NCBI RefSeq assembly: GCF_900172355.1
Contig: NZ_FWFZ01000015.1
Coordinates: 32,710-96,709, forward strand
Direction: 5' to 3'
Source: Roseisalinus antarcticus
GTDB lineage: Bacteria; Pseudomonadota; Alphaproteobacteria; Rhodobacterales; Rhodobacteraceae
Length of the DNA: 64,000 nt
Shown here one piece after another: positions 44,888-52,813 of the stretch (its first letter is position 1; each line of letters begins with the position of its first letter). A program made the position numbers and the translations under genes. The notes beneath the pieces are model-generated. The model was not told the DNA's origin and made no database searches. It saw only the letters and a program-made list of their open reading frames with translations.

Positions 44888-45697
44888 TCATTTCGGCAGG
44901 CGTGCTGCCGGTTCGGTGATCTGGTCGAGAAAGTCCGCGAGGGCCCGGTCGAAGGCCGCAGGATCCTCGAGCATGGGGGAGTGGCCGCAGGTCTCGAACA
45001 CCACCAGACGGGCGTCGGGCAGGCCCTCGCGCAGCGCCTCGGCGTGGCCGATGGGGCGACCGACATCCTGACGGCCATGCAATATGAGCGCGGGCGCGTG
45101 GATCTCGCCGAGCCGCGGCAGCACGTCCGTGTCCATGAGGCTCTGCTGCACGTCGATCATGGCCTCAAGCGGCGCGGTCAAGGCTCTGGCGACATAGGCG
45201 TCGAAGAAGCCGGGCGGCGGCGGCCTGTGAAACCAGTTGGCGCTGATATCCGTCATCAGGCGGGTCGAGACGCCCTCGCTGCGCAGCCGGTCCAGCAGGG
45301 TCTGCCCCACGCCATGCTGTTTCATCGAGGGACCGGTGCTGACCAGGACGACCCCGCCGAACGCGTCCGGCGCTTCCAGCGCGGCCAGCTGGCAGACGAC
45401 CCCGCCCATGGAGTGGCCGACGATGACGGGCCGGACCAGCTCCAGCTCCGCGGCGAACCGGACAAGCCGGCGGGCAAAGCTGGCCACGGTGTAGCCGTCC
45501 GGAGGCGGCTCGGAGCGCAGGAAATTGTTCAGGGCATAGCCACGGTAGCGGTCGGGCAACCCCTGCATCGTGACATGCCAGAGCTCCGAAGGGCTGCCGA
45601 ACCCGCCATGAACAAAGATCACGGCAGGCCCCTGCGTTCCGGTCCTGTCAAAGCAGACGCGGGCGCAGTCGATGTCGATGGTGCAGTCGGTTTCCAT
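44888..45697 (-). CDS. Alpha/beta-hydrolase
   Basis: A 269-residue hydrolase with a complete triad: Ser in VGHSMGG, Asp in LHGRQDVGRP and His in CGHSPMLE. FVHGGFGSPSELW carries the oxyanion-hole loop. There is no signal peptide, so it is cytoplasmic. Its gene ends 21 nt before the TRAP binding-protein gene starts in the same direction, so it may process the TRAP substrate, likely an ester or lactone of a carboxylic acid. It is divergent from an XRE regulator. Confidence 0.88.
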   Translation of the reverse strand: METDCTIDIDCARVCFDRTGTQGPAVIFVHGGFGSPSELWHVTMQGLPDRYRGYALNNFLRSEPPPDGYTVASFARRLVRFAAELELVRPVIVGHSMGGVVCQLAALEAPDAFGGVVLVSTGPSMKQHGVGQTLLDRLRSEGVSTRLMTDISANWFHRPPPPGFFDAYVARALTAPLEAMIDVQQSLMDTDVLPRLGEIHAPALILHGRQDVGRPIGHAEALREGLPDARLVVFETCGHSPMLEDPAAFDRALADFLDQITEPAARLPK

Positions 45698-45825
45698 GCT
45701 GTCCCTGTCGTCCTGGGCATTGATCTTTTGCAGTGTCGCGCATTTTCAGTCTCACGAGGGTTCCAAGTTCAGCGAAAACCGAGAATTATGGAGACCGATT
45801 ATCACTGAATGAGACAGCTGCCGCG

Positions 45826-46731
45826 ATGGTCGAACGCAGGGCGAAACGCTTTCCCGAGATCGGCGACCGCCTGCGGGCCTACCGCGTCGCCACCGACCGC
45901 AGTGTCGACGACATCGCCAACCGGCTCGGCGCCAGCCGGGCAGCCGTCTACCGTTATGAAAAGGGCGAGGTGGTCAAGATCGAGACGATCGAGCGGCTCG
46001 GTCGCCTCCTGGGGGTTCCGCTGACGGTTCTGCTGGGCGTCGAGATCGAATTCGTCTCCAACGGACAGGTCTTCTTCGAACGCCTGAGGCAGATCGAGGA
46101 ACAGGCCCTTTCAAAGGTCGTGGTCTACGGACCGGTCGCCTATGTCCTGACCTCGGACGAATACGACGACGTCCTGCGCCAGGCCCTGCGGGAAACCTAC
46201 GCCGAGGAGGCCGCCGCCACGCCGCAGGGCCTCGACAGGCTGATGGCCTGCCTCAAGCAACGAAAGCAGGCCTACAGGGGACACCGGACCGGGATCGTCA
46301 GCATCTCTTCGCTGGCGGAGATCGAGCGTTTCCTGGCCACGGGGCTGGTGGCGCGGACCGGGGTCCGGTCCAATGTGTCACGCGCACGCCGCGCACACGC
46401 CGTCCGCGAGGTCCGGCACATGGCCCATCTGCTGCGTCATCCGCCAATGGGTGTTCAGATCGGCATCCTGACAGGCGGGCTGCCGGTGAGCGGGTTTCAG
46501 ATCGTGCGTCAGCGCGATCGGATCCGTGTCGTCACAAGCCCGTTCCGGATCGGCGACCTGCCCAACATCCGTGTCGGGGTCGCGTCGATCAACGACATGC
46601 CGCACGTCGTGCAGATGCACGAGGAACTGGCCAATGAATTGTGGACAGAGGCAATGATCGGCGGCCCCGCCGCGGACATTCTCGAAGACCTCGCCGAAGC
46701 GGCCGAACGGGATGACCTTGCCCGGAACTGA
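45826..46731 (+). CDS. XRE-family transcriptional regulator with C-terminal effector domain
   Basis: A 301-residue protein. The HTH of residues ~10-65 is FPEIGDRLRAYRVATDRSVDDIANRLGASRAAVYRYEKGEVVKIETIERLG. The remaining ~230 residues (RLRQIEEQALSKVVVYGPVAYVLTSDEYDDVL, HRTGIVSISSLAEIERFLATGL, MGVQIGILTGGLPVSGFQIVRQ) form a non-HTH domain I cannot name. Length and layout suggest ligand sensing. The start is uncertain: ATG 45826 just before the HTH is chosen, while a GTG at 45733 would add 31 residues of the intergenic region. It is divergent from the hydrolase-TRAP operon. Confidence 0.8.
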   Translation: MVERRAKRFPEIGDRLRAYRVATDRSVDDIANRLGASRAAVYRYEKGEVVKIETIERLGRLLGVPLTVLLGVEIEFVSNGQVFFERLRQIEEQALSKVVVYGPVAYVLTSDEYDDVLRQALRETYAEEAAATPQGLDRLMACLKQRKQAYRGHRTGIVSISSLAEIERFLATGLVARTGVRSNVSRARRAHAVREVRHMAHLLRHPPMGVQIGILTGGLPVSGFQIVRQRDRIRVVTSPFRIGDLPNIRVGVASINDMPHVVQMHEELANELWTEAMIGGPAADILEDLAEAAERDDLARN

Positions 46732-47057
46732 TCGCGCTCAGCGGGGCCGGTGCCGGCCGGTCGTGCCAAGGCCCTGCCCTCTCGGTGACGGTCATTGCCC
46801 CCCTCGCCTAGACCCGTCCGACCCCTGAAAAACGGTCAGGCCAGGCACGAGCGGGACCTGCCCGAAGTGCCGCCGGCGCGGCGGAGGGCGTCACGCCCCG
46901 TCGCAGGAGTGCCGTCTTCCCCGCGGGGAATACGCACGCTCCGCCAGCGGTTTACGCAACACCCCGCCGCATGCCCCCTCGATAGGTCCGGGATCGGCCC
47001 GGCAGGGTCCGGCACTGGACGTCAGAACGATACTTACCCAAACAGCTATCTTTTTCG
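46732..47057. other. Gap upstream of the intact arsR operon
   Basis: About 325 nt with no credible coding frame. The right end turns AT-rich (TATCTTTTTCG) and leads into the arsR promoter. I recognise nothing else. Confidence 0.4.
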
Positions 47058-47098
47058 TTGACCAAGGCGCGGGTCGCCATTACTTAGCCATATGGCTA
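47058..47098 (+). promoter_or_regulatory. Predicted leaderless promoter with palindromic operator of arsR
   Basis: TTGACC (47058-47063), a 17-nt spacer and TACTTA (47081-47086) form a sigma-70-like promoter whose start point falls at the arsR ATG (47092), leaving no 5' leader. The 14-bp perfect palindrome TAGCCATATGGCTA (47085-47098) covers the -10 end and the start codon and is a plausible ArsR operator for autorepression. Confidence 0.6.
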
Positions 47099-47427
47099 GC
47101 AATCTCGATCACTTCTTCTCCGCCCTCGCCGATCCCACCCGGCGCGCGGTGATCGCCCGGCTGACATCCGGCCCCGCCTCGGTGTCGGAGCTGCACGCGC
47201 CCCACGACATGGCCCTGCCCTCCTTCCTCAAGCACCTCGGCAAGCTCGAATCCGCGGGGATGGTCCGGTCCTTGAAGATCGGCCGCGTCCGGATGGTCCA
47301 TATCGAAGCGGTCCCGATGGCCGAGGCCGAAGACTGGCTCAAGACACAACGGCGCATCTGGGAGGGCCGCCTCGACCGGCTGTCCGCCCTCGCCGAGCAC
47401 CTCGAAAGGAACGGCGACCATGGCTGA
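47092..47427 (+). CDS. ArsR-family transcriptional regulator
   Basis: A 111-residue winged-helix repressor: FFSALADPTRRAVIARLTSGPASVSELHAPHDMALPSFLKHLGKLESAGMVRSLKIGRV is the full HTH and wing. No cysteine metal site (CxC or ELCVCDL) is present, so it is the non-metal ArsR type commonly paired with SRPBCC proteins. No Shine-Dalgarno precedes the ATG, which fits the leaderless promoter. The stop overlaps the SRPBCC start by 8 nt. The paralogue at 17.4-17.7 kb is frameshifted. Confidence 0.93.
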   Translation: MASNLDHFFSALADPTRRAVIARLTSGPASVSELHAPHDMALPSFLKHLGKLESAGMVRSLKIGRVRMVHIEAVPMAEAEDWLKTQRRIWEGRLDRLSALAEHLERNGDHG

Positions 47428-47875
47428 CTACGAGACCCTCACCCTGGACCGCGCCATCCGCTGCGCCCCCGACCGGCTGTTCCACGTGATCACCGACCGC
47501 GACCTGCGCCAGAGGTGGTCCGGCCCCGACGACGAGAGCGTCGTGATCATCGACCACTACGATTGCCGGCCCGGCGGGCGCGAAGAGACCCGGTGCGGGC
47601 CGAAAGAGGCCCCCGAGTTCAACACCACCAGCCTGTTCCACGTGGTCACGCCGGAGTTCATCTCGCTGACCGAGACCCTGGCCGTGGGCGGCGAGACGAT
47701 GTCGATCGCGCTGTGCGGCCACGAGATTTCGGCAAGCGCCACGGGCAGCGCCCTGCGCGTGACCTTGCAGATCACGAGCCTGGTCGGGGCGGAGCTCTAC
47801 GACGATTATCGCGGCGGCTGGTCCGGCGCCCTGGACAAGCTCGCGACGCTGGCCGCGGACCCCGACCGGGTCTGA
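47420..47875 (+). CDS. SRPBCC-fold protein, ArsR partner
   Basis: A 151-residue START/AHSA1-like protein. It starts LTLDRAIRCAPDRLFHVITDRDLRQRWSGP, has DHYDCRPGGREETRCG in the middle and the C-terminal helix YDDYRGGWSGALDKLATL. AGGAACGGCGACC lies ahead of the ATG. It overlaps the ArsR gene by 8 nt, so translation is coupled. The protein could bind a hydrophobic ligand and work with the repressor, but no ligand is known. It differs clearly from the SRPBCC protein at 16.9-17.4 kb. Confidence 0.88.
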   Translation: MADYETLTLDRAIRCAPDRLFHVITDRDLRQRWSGPDDESVVIIDHYDCRPGGREETRCGPKEAPEFNTTSLFHVVTPEFISLTETLAVGGETMSIALCGHEISASATGSALRVTLQITSLVGAELYDDYRGGWSGALDKLATLAADPDRV

Positions 47876-47973
47876 CGGGCCGGGCCGGGATGGCGGAACG
47901 CATGTGCGAGGGCAAGTGGCGGAGGGGCTGGACCTTGCGCCGACCCTGCTCCACACCGGCCAGGATCCTTCTA

Positions 47974-48636
47974 TCAAGACGCCTGGAACGTGCGCTCCGC
48001 GATGAGCGCACCCGCCAGCCACGTGGCCGCCCGCACACCGTCGATCAGCCTGACTTTGGTCGTCCGCTGCAAGATCTCTCGGTGGCGGGACGTGCCGGCA
48101 CAGCCGAGGATGATACTGTCCGCACCAGCCGCCTCCAGGTCATCGATCCTTGTGCGCACGCGGGCCAATGTCGCGTCTGAGCCGTCTTCCAGCACCTGTG
48201 GACTGAGACCGCAGGCCATAACCGGCAGCGAGACTTCGGCAAATCCGTTCTGACGGATGTTTCCTTCCAGGACGGGTATCGCCACGTCGACGGACGTCAG
48301 CACGGCAAAGCAGGTGCCTTGCAGCGCGGCGAAGTGATACGACGCCTGCCCGATCCCCAGGACCGGGCATTGCGCCCGTGCTCGGACCTCGGCAAGGCCG
48401 GTGTCATCGAAGCAGGCGACGATCATGGCCTGGGCCCCCCAATCCGCTGCGGTCGGCACCATGTCCGTCAGCCAGGGCACGACGGCGTCGCCATCGACTG
48501 GACCCTCTATCGTTGCGGGTCCGGTCGTGTTCGTCCAACCGACGATCTCCGCTTCGGGAAAGACATCCTGTGCGGTGGCATCGATGCTTTCGGTCATCGA
48601 ACTCGAAGAGTTCGGGTTCATGAAAACGATCCTCAT
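47974..48636 (-). CDS. Aspartate/glutamate/hydantoin racemase-family protein
   Basis: A 220-residue cofactor-free racemase. IVFMNPNSSSSMTESI is the diagnostic N-terminus of the hydantoin-racemase branch. The two catalytic cysteines lie in IVACFDDTGL (~residue 74) and ILGCAGTSRH (~178), each at the expected pseudo-symmetric site. Such enzymes invert 5-substituted hydantoins or acidic amino acids. It is the last gene of the Tau/Ssu-type importer operon. This supports an amino-acid-like or cyclic ureide substrate, though racemisation of another carbon acid is possible. Confidence 0.88.
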   Translation of the reverse strand: MRIVFMNPNSSSSMTESIDATAQDVFPEAEIVGWTNTTGPATIEGPVDGDAVVPWLTDMVPTAADWGAQAMIVACFDDTGLAEVRARAQCPVLGIGQASYHFAALQGTCFAVLTSVDVAIPVLEGNIRQNGFAEVSLPVMACGLSPQVLEDGSDATLARVRTRIDDLEAAGADSIILGCAGTSRHREILQRTTKVRLIDGVRAATWLAGALIAERTFQAS

Positions 48637-48673
48637 GGCGCTAACGCTCCACTTTCGAGATCTGCAATTGATT

Positions 48674-49524
48674 TCAATGAGGTGACGCTTTCTCGCGTGC
48701 CAGTTCGTCTGCGTATCTGCCGATGCCGGAGAAGATGTCCGTCCGAGGGCGCCAGCCGAGATGCTGCCTTGCCACGTCGATCAGCAATCGTGCGGACAGG
48801 GCGTCGTCCGGCGGCGGACCGGTGCCGACGCTGCTCCGTGCTTGCCCCAATCGGGCTTTGACGATCCCGGCAAGATCCTCGAACCGCGGACAGAGGCTGT
48901 CGGAAAGGTTGAAGGCCATGCCCGATACCCCCCGGGCGGTCAATGCAGCGCAGACCGCGTCGGAAACGTCGTCGACCCAGACGAACTGACGCGTCCATCC
49001 GCTGCCATACTCAAGCCGCGTCTGCCGACCTTCCAGCGCGTCGGTGATCATGCTCCGGATGACGCAGGGGTCCGCCGCCGTGGTCCATAGACCCAAGCGG
49101 GGCGGAGTATGACGATGTCCAGGCCGTGCTCGGCAGCATAGCAACGTGCGACGAGTTCGCCGCCGATCTTCGAGCAGCCGTAGGCGTCCCTCGCGACAAG
49201 CGGGGCGTCCTCGCCGACCGTCGGCCCGGTCGCGTTGCCATAGACCGACGCGCTGGAGACCAGGACAATGCGCCCGACTCCGGTCAGCCGAGCGGCCTCG
49301 AAGAGGTCGAGCGTGCCGTGTTCGGACAGGAAGCGCGCGATCCTGTCGACGCCGCCTACGTCGAGAATGCGGGCCGTGAAGGCCGCATCCGCGGGGCGGT
49401 CGGCCAGGAGGTCGGTTGGAACGACGGGCAAGCCGCCGGCCTGCAGCGCAAGAGTGACGCTGTGTCCGATCAGACCGTAGGCTCCGGTCACCAGGACCGG
49501 CTCGTTGCTGCGCAGCTCGGTCAT
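48674..49524 (-). pseudogene. NAD-dependent epimerase/dehydratase with deletion and frameshift
   Basis: From ATG 49524: VLVTGAYGLIGHSVTLAL (cofactor), VGRIVLVSSASVYG and YGCSKIGGE (YxxxK). Between ARFLSEHG and TLDLFEAARL roughly 30 residues, usually DxxIHAGGxxxP and the NVxGT stretch, are missing in frame. After WVYGPRRRT a shift at the G run 49067-49070 (C run in the sense) moves the frame to CVIRSMITDALEGRQTR, FVWVDDVSDAV and FNLSDS. Two lesions. It lies between the SDR and racemase genes of the importer operon. Confidence 0.82.
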
Positions 49525-49549
49525 GGCCGGATGTCCCCGGGCATTCGTT

Positions 49550-50299
49550 TCATAGAAACACGTCCCCCCCATTCGGCGACAGGGTCTGCCCGACGTAATA
49601 GTCGCCGCCCGACGACGCCAGAAGGACAGCGGTGGGGGCGATCTCGGCCGGTTGCCCGAACCGGCCGATGGGCAGTTGGGCCATCTTCCAGGCCTGCCAT
49701 TCCGGCGACAGCGCGTCGGTGAGAGCCGTCTCCACAGGACCGGGAGCGATGGCATTGACCAGAATGCCGTCCTTGACGACTTCCGCGGCCAGCGCGCGGG
49801 TGAACCCCACAACCCCGGCCTTCGAGGCGCTGTAATGGGTCAGGCCGGGGGCCCCTTTGTAGGCGAGCTGGGAGGCAATATTGATGATCCGGCCCCAGCG
49901 GCGCCGTCGCATCCCGGCCAACGCCAACTGGGACAACAGGAACTGCGCGCGCAGGTTCACCGCGATCATCTTGTCGAAATCGGCCACCGAGATTTCGTCG
50001 AACGGCTGGTCACCGCCGGTCCCGGCGTTGTTGACGAGGATGTCCACTGGCCCGAATGCCGCTGCCGCCTCCCACAGCCGTGTCAGGGCAACCGGGTCGG
50101 CGACATCACCTTGAACCGAGGCCACGCGACGGTCGAGCGCCGCAATCCGGGATTCGACCAGGCGCGCACCCTCCGGGTCGTCATGATGACAGAAGACGAC
50201 GTCTGCGCACTCTTCTGCGAAAGACACGGCGATCGCTGCTCCGATGCCGCGGCTCCCGCCGGTGACAAGGGCAGTCCTGCCCTTCAACTTCTGCGTCAA
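49550..50299 (-). CDS. Short-chain dehydrogenase/reductase
   Basis: A 249-residue classical SDR. It has LVTGGSRGIGAAIAVSFAEE (TGxxxGxG), DILVNNAGTGG (NNAG), a catalytic Ser in IINIASQLA, HYSASKAG (YxxxK) and NAIAPGPVETALTD. The C-terminus is VGQTLSPNGGDVFL. I choose TTG 50299 because GGAGG lies 6-7 nt upstream (ggaggtgatgac-TTG) and the start is 4 nt after the permease stop. An extension to 50341 would overlap the permease gene. It is the fifth gene of the importer operon and probably oxidises the imported hydroxy compound. Confidence 0.87.
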   Translation of the reverse strand: MTQKLKGRTALVTGGSRGIGAAIAVSFAEECADVVFCHHDDPEGARLVESRIAALDRRVASVQGDVADPVALTRLWEAAAAFGPVDILVNNAGTGGDQPFDEISVADFDKMIAVNLRAQFLLSQLALAGMRRRRWGRIINIASQLAYKGAPGLTHYSASKAGVVGFTRALAAEVVKDGILVNAIAPGPVETALTDALSPEWQAWKMAQLPIGRFGQPAEIAPTAVLLASSGGDYYVGQTLSPNGGDVFL

Positions 50300-50303
50300 G
50301 TCA

Positions 50304-51173
50304 TCACCTCCGATCGCTTTCCGGCATCCATTCAAGCGCACGCCGGATCAGGTGCCGGACGAAGACATTGCTTGCGGCGGCCAGCGCGAGCACGATCAGG
50401 GTCACCAGCGCCATGCGACCCGTGTTGCTCATGAACTGTGCAAAGGTCAGGATCCGGCCAAGGCCGCTGTCGATGCCGATGTATTCGCCGGCGATGACCG
50501 CGGACCATGCGAGGCCAAGCACGAGCAAGGCACTCGACATCATCTCCGGCAGGATCGCCGGCACGATTACGCGCGCAAAGATCTGGAGCCGGCTCGCGCC
50601 CAGTGTCCTGGCGTATTCGACATAGCGGGCCGGAACGTTCGACACGCTGTTGACGGTGCCGACAAGCAGCACCGCGCCGGTGGCCATCGCAACGAAAGAG
50701 ATGACCCCTGCCGTGTTCGTGCCGACCCAGAACTGAAACAGCGGGATCATCGCCAACAGCGGCACCATCCGCATGACCCCAAGAGGCATGTAGGCAGCCC
50801 GGCGCACGAACGGCGACCACGAGAGCACAAGCCCGAGGCCAACCCCGAGAACGGTGCCGAGGAACACCCCCGCGAGAAGCCGAAGGACGGTAAGCGAGGT
50901 GTGCCAGCCCAGCGCCAGGAACGCGCCGAGATAGGTCTGCTCGCCGCCCAGGGAGGTGATGGGAGCCCAGAACGGAAACTTCCAGTAATCGGACATCCCA
51001 AGCAGGCTTTCGCCAAGAATGTTCCCGAAAGACGGCACGAGGGGTGTCTGGGCCAACACCGTCTTGGGGCTGAGCCACGCGGCGATCTCCCAACCGGCGA
51101 CCAGCAGGACGACCGTGGCAATGCCAATGCGATGTGACCGCAAGAAAGCGCCCATGCCGGTCATGCCGGTCAT
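50304..51173 (-). CDS. Tau/Ssu/Nrt-type ABC transporter permease (second)
   Basis: A 289-residue BPD-type inner-membrane permease. It has about six helices (IGIATVVLLVAGWEIAAWL, LLAGVFLGTVLGVGLGLVLSW) and the EAA-like loop EYARTLGASRLQIFARVIVPAILPEMMSS, and ends LALAAASNVFVRHLIRRALEW. The first codons are an ATG repeat (MTGMTGMG) from a 9-bp triplication. The outermost ATG at 51173 overlaps the ATPase stop (ATGA). It forms a heterodimeric channel with the permease at 51943-52809. Confidence 0.9.
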   Translation of the reverse strand: MTGMTGMGAFLRSHRIGIATVVLLVAGWEIAAWLSPKTVLAQTPLVPSFGNILGESLLGMSDYWKFPFWAPITSLGGEQTYLGAFLALGWHTSLTVLRLLAGVFLGTVLGVGLGLVLSWSPFVRRAAYMPLGVMRMVPLLAMIPLFQFWVGTNTAGVISFVAMATGAVLLVGTVNSVSNVPARYVEYARTLGASRLQIFARVIVPAILPEMMSSALLVLGLAWSAVIAGEYIGIDSGLGRILTFAQFMSNTGRMALVTLIVLALAAASNVFVRHLIRRALEWMPESDRR

Positions 51174-51179
51174 GCCGGT
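51153..51179. repeat. Triple 9-bp repeat at a start codon
   Basis: CATGCCGGT occurs three times in tandem, giving three in-frame ATG triplets (51173, 51164, 51155 on the minus strand). Two of these give ATGA; only the first overlaps the ATPase stop codon. Confidence 0.85.
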
Positions 51180-51946
51180 CCCTCCGGCGTCCCGGCCGAC
51201 AGACCGAGGCGACGAACGATCTCGCGGGTGATGGCAAGCGCCTCGGGCGAACTCCTCTCGTCCTCGAGGCGCGGACGCGGCAACGGACAGTCGAGATCGG
51301 CGAGGATCCCACCATCCGAAACGATCAGGATCCGGTCGCCGAGCACCAGCGCCTCTTCGATGTCATGCGTGACAAAGACGATCGTGGTTTCGGTTTGGCG
51401 CCAGAGATCGAGAAGGACCGAATGCAACACGGAGCGGGTCACGAAATCCAGTGCGCCGAACGGCTCGTCCATGATCAGCGTCTCGGGCTCGGTCGCGAAG
51501 ACCGTCGCAAGCGCGACACGCTTGCGCATCCCGCCGGAAAGCTCACGGGGCCATTTGCCCGCAGCATCGGCAAGACCGACGGCGGCAAGCCATTCCTGCG
51601 CCTTCCGGCTCCGCTCCTGCTTGGGCATCGAGCGTGCGCGCAACCCGAATTCGACGTTGTCCTGCACCCGAAGCCAAGGAAAGACCGTATCCTCCTGAAA
51701 GACCATTCCGCGGTCTTCGCCCGGCCCCTCGACCGCTTTGCCACCTACCGTCAAGGATCCCTGGCTGGGCTTGACCAGCCCGGCGAGCGTGCGGACGAGC
51801 GTGGATTTTCCGCCCCCCGACTTGCCGACGATGCAGACGAACTGGCCGGCCGGGATCCGGAGCGTGATGTCGTTCAGCGCCAGCTCATCGACATTCGGGT
51901 CATACCGGACCGATACGCCGTCAAGATTGATGCCGTCCATGCTCAT
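51170..51946 (-). CDS. Tau/Ssu/Nrt-type ABC transporter ATP-binding protein
   Basis: A 258-residue ATPase. Walker A is VGKSGGGKST, the Q-loop MVFQEDTVFPWLRV, the signature LSGGMRKR, Walker B LIMDEPFGALD, and FVTHDIEEALVLGDRI follows. The VFQxxxxFPWLxVxDNVxFGL form is characteristic of nitrate, sulfonate and taurine importers. ATG 51946 overlaps the upstream permease stop (ATGA). A longer open frame begins inside the permease. It powers the two permeases encoded around it. Confidence 0.93.
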   Translation of the reverse strand: MSMDGINLDGVSVRYDPNVDELALNDITLRIPAGQFVCIVGKSGGGKSTLVRTLAGLVKPSQGSLTVGGKAVEGPGEDRGMVFQEDTVFPWLRVQDNVEFGLRARSMPKQERSRKAQEWLAAVGLADAAGKWPRELSGGMRKRVALATVFATEPETLIMDEPFGALDFVTRSVLHSVLLDLWRQTETTIVFVTHDIEEALVLGDRILIVSDGGILADLDCPLPRPRLEDERSSPEALAITREIVRRLGLSAGTPEGPA

Positions 51947-52809
51947 CTCGCGGCTCCGGACAGGTTCGCCACGCTGGCCCACCTGAGCAGCCGGGCCCGT
52001 ATCGCCAGCAGGGTTCCATCGACCAGAAGCGCAAGAACCGCGAGCAGCGCGACCACCGCCATGATCCCCGTCAGGTCATAGACCGAGCGCAGTGCGACGA
52101 TGACCCGTCCCGAGCCGTATTGCCCACCCAGCATCTCGGTCGCGGCAGCGATGCCCCAGTTGCCGGCAAAGGCGATCCGCAAGCCGCCGAAGATCTCTGG
52201 CAGCGATCCCGGAAGTCGGACCCGAAGAAAGCGTGTTGTCGCGGATGCGCCGAGCGTCGCCGCGTATTCGCTGAACGCGGGTGACAGGTTGTTCACACCG
52301 CGCAGCGTGAAGACATAGAGGATCGCCGCCGAATAGATCGCCACCTGGACGACCTGTGCCGTGCCGGACAGGCCGAACCAGATCAGGAAGAATGGCGCCA
52401 GAACGATGATCGGCATGGTCCCGAAGAGCGACATGATCGGCCCCAGGACCTGTCCGATTTCGCGCCTCTCGGCGCTTGCCAGGCCCGCGGCAATCCCGAC
52501 TGCGACACCGATGACGCCCCCCGTCAGGACATTCCTTGCAGTGAAGAGGAGGTGGGGAAGATACCCCCCGCTTGGCAATCCGATCCCCGGCAAACGCTCG
52601 CTCGACACAAGATTGAAGATCGCATTGCCCGCAACCTGGTGGGGCATGGGCACGCGACTGCCGACAATGAACGAGATCAGGTACCACCCGCCAAGCGAGA
52701 CAAGGACGCCGAAGACGACTGCCGGATCGACAGCGCGTCGGTATCGCCTTGTCCTGCTCAGCAAGCGGTTTGCCCGGGATCGCGAAGGGGAGATGAGTGC
52801 CGTCTCCAT
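51943..52809 (-). CDS. Tau/Ssu/Nrt-type ABC transporter permease (first)
   Basis: A 288-residue BPD permease. A basic N-terminus (RSRANRLLSRTRRYRR) precedes VVFGVLVSLGGWYLISFIVG. Further helices include NVLTGGVIGVAVGIAAGLASA and MSLFGTMPIIVLAPFFLIWFG. The EAA-like loop is EYAATLGASATTRFLRVRLPGSLPEIFGGLRI. It lies 4 nt after the binding-protein stop, so it is the second gene of the operon. Together with the permease at 50304-51173 it makes the channel. Confidence 0.92.
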   Translation of the reverse strand: METALISPSRSRANRLLSRTRRYRRAVDPAVVFGVLVSLGGWYLISFIVGSRVPMPHQVAGNAIFNLVSSERLPGIGLPSGGYLPHLLFTARNVLTGGVIGVAVGIAAGLASAERREIGQVLGPIMSLFGTMPIIVLAPFFLIWFGLSGTAQVVQVAIYSAAILYVFTLRGVNNLSPAFSEYAATLGASATTRFLRVRLPGSLPEIFGGLRIAFAGNWGIAAATEMLGGQYGSGRVIVALRSVYDLTGIMAVVALLAVLALLVDGTLLAIRARLLRWASVANLSGAAR

Positions 52810-52813
52810 CTGA

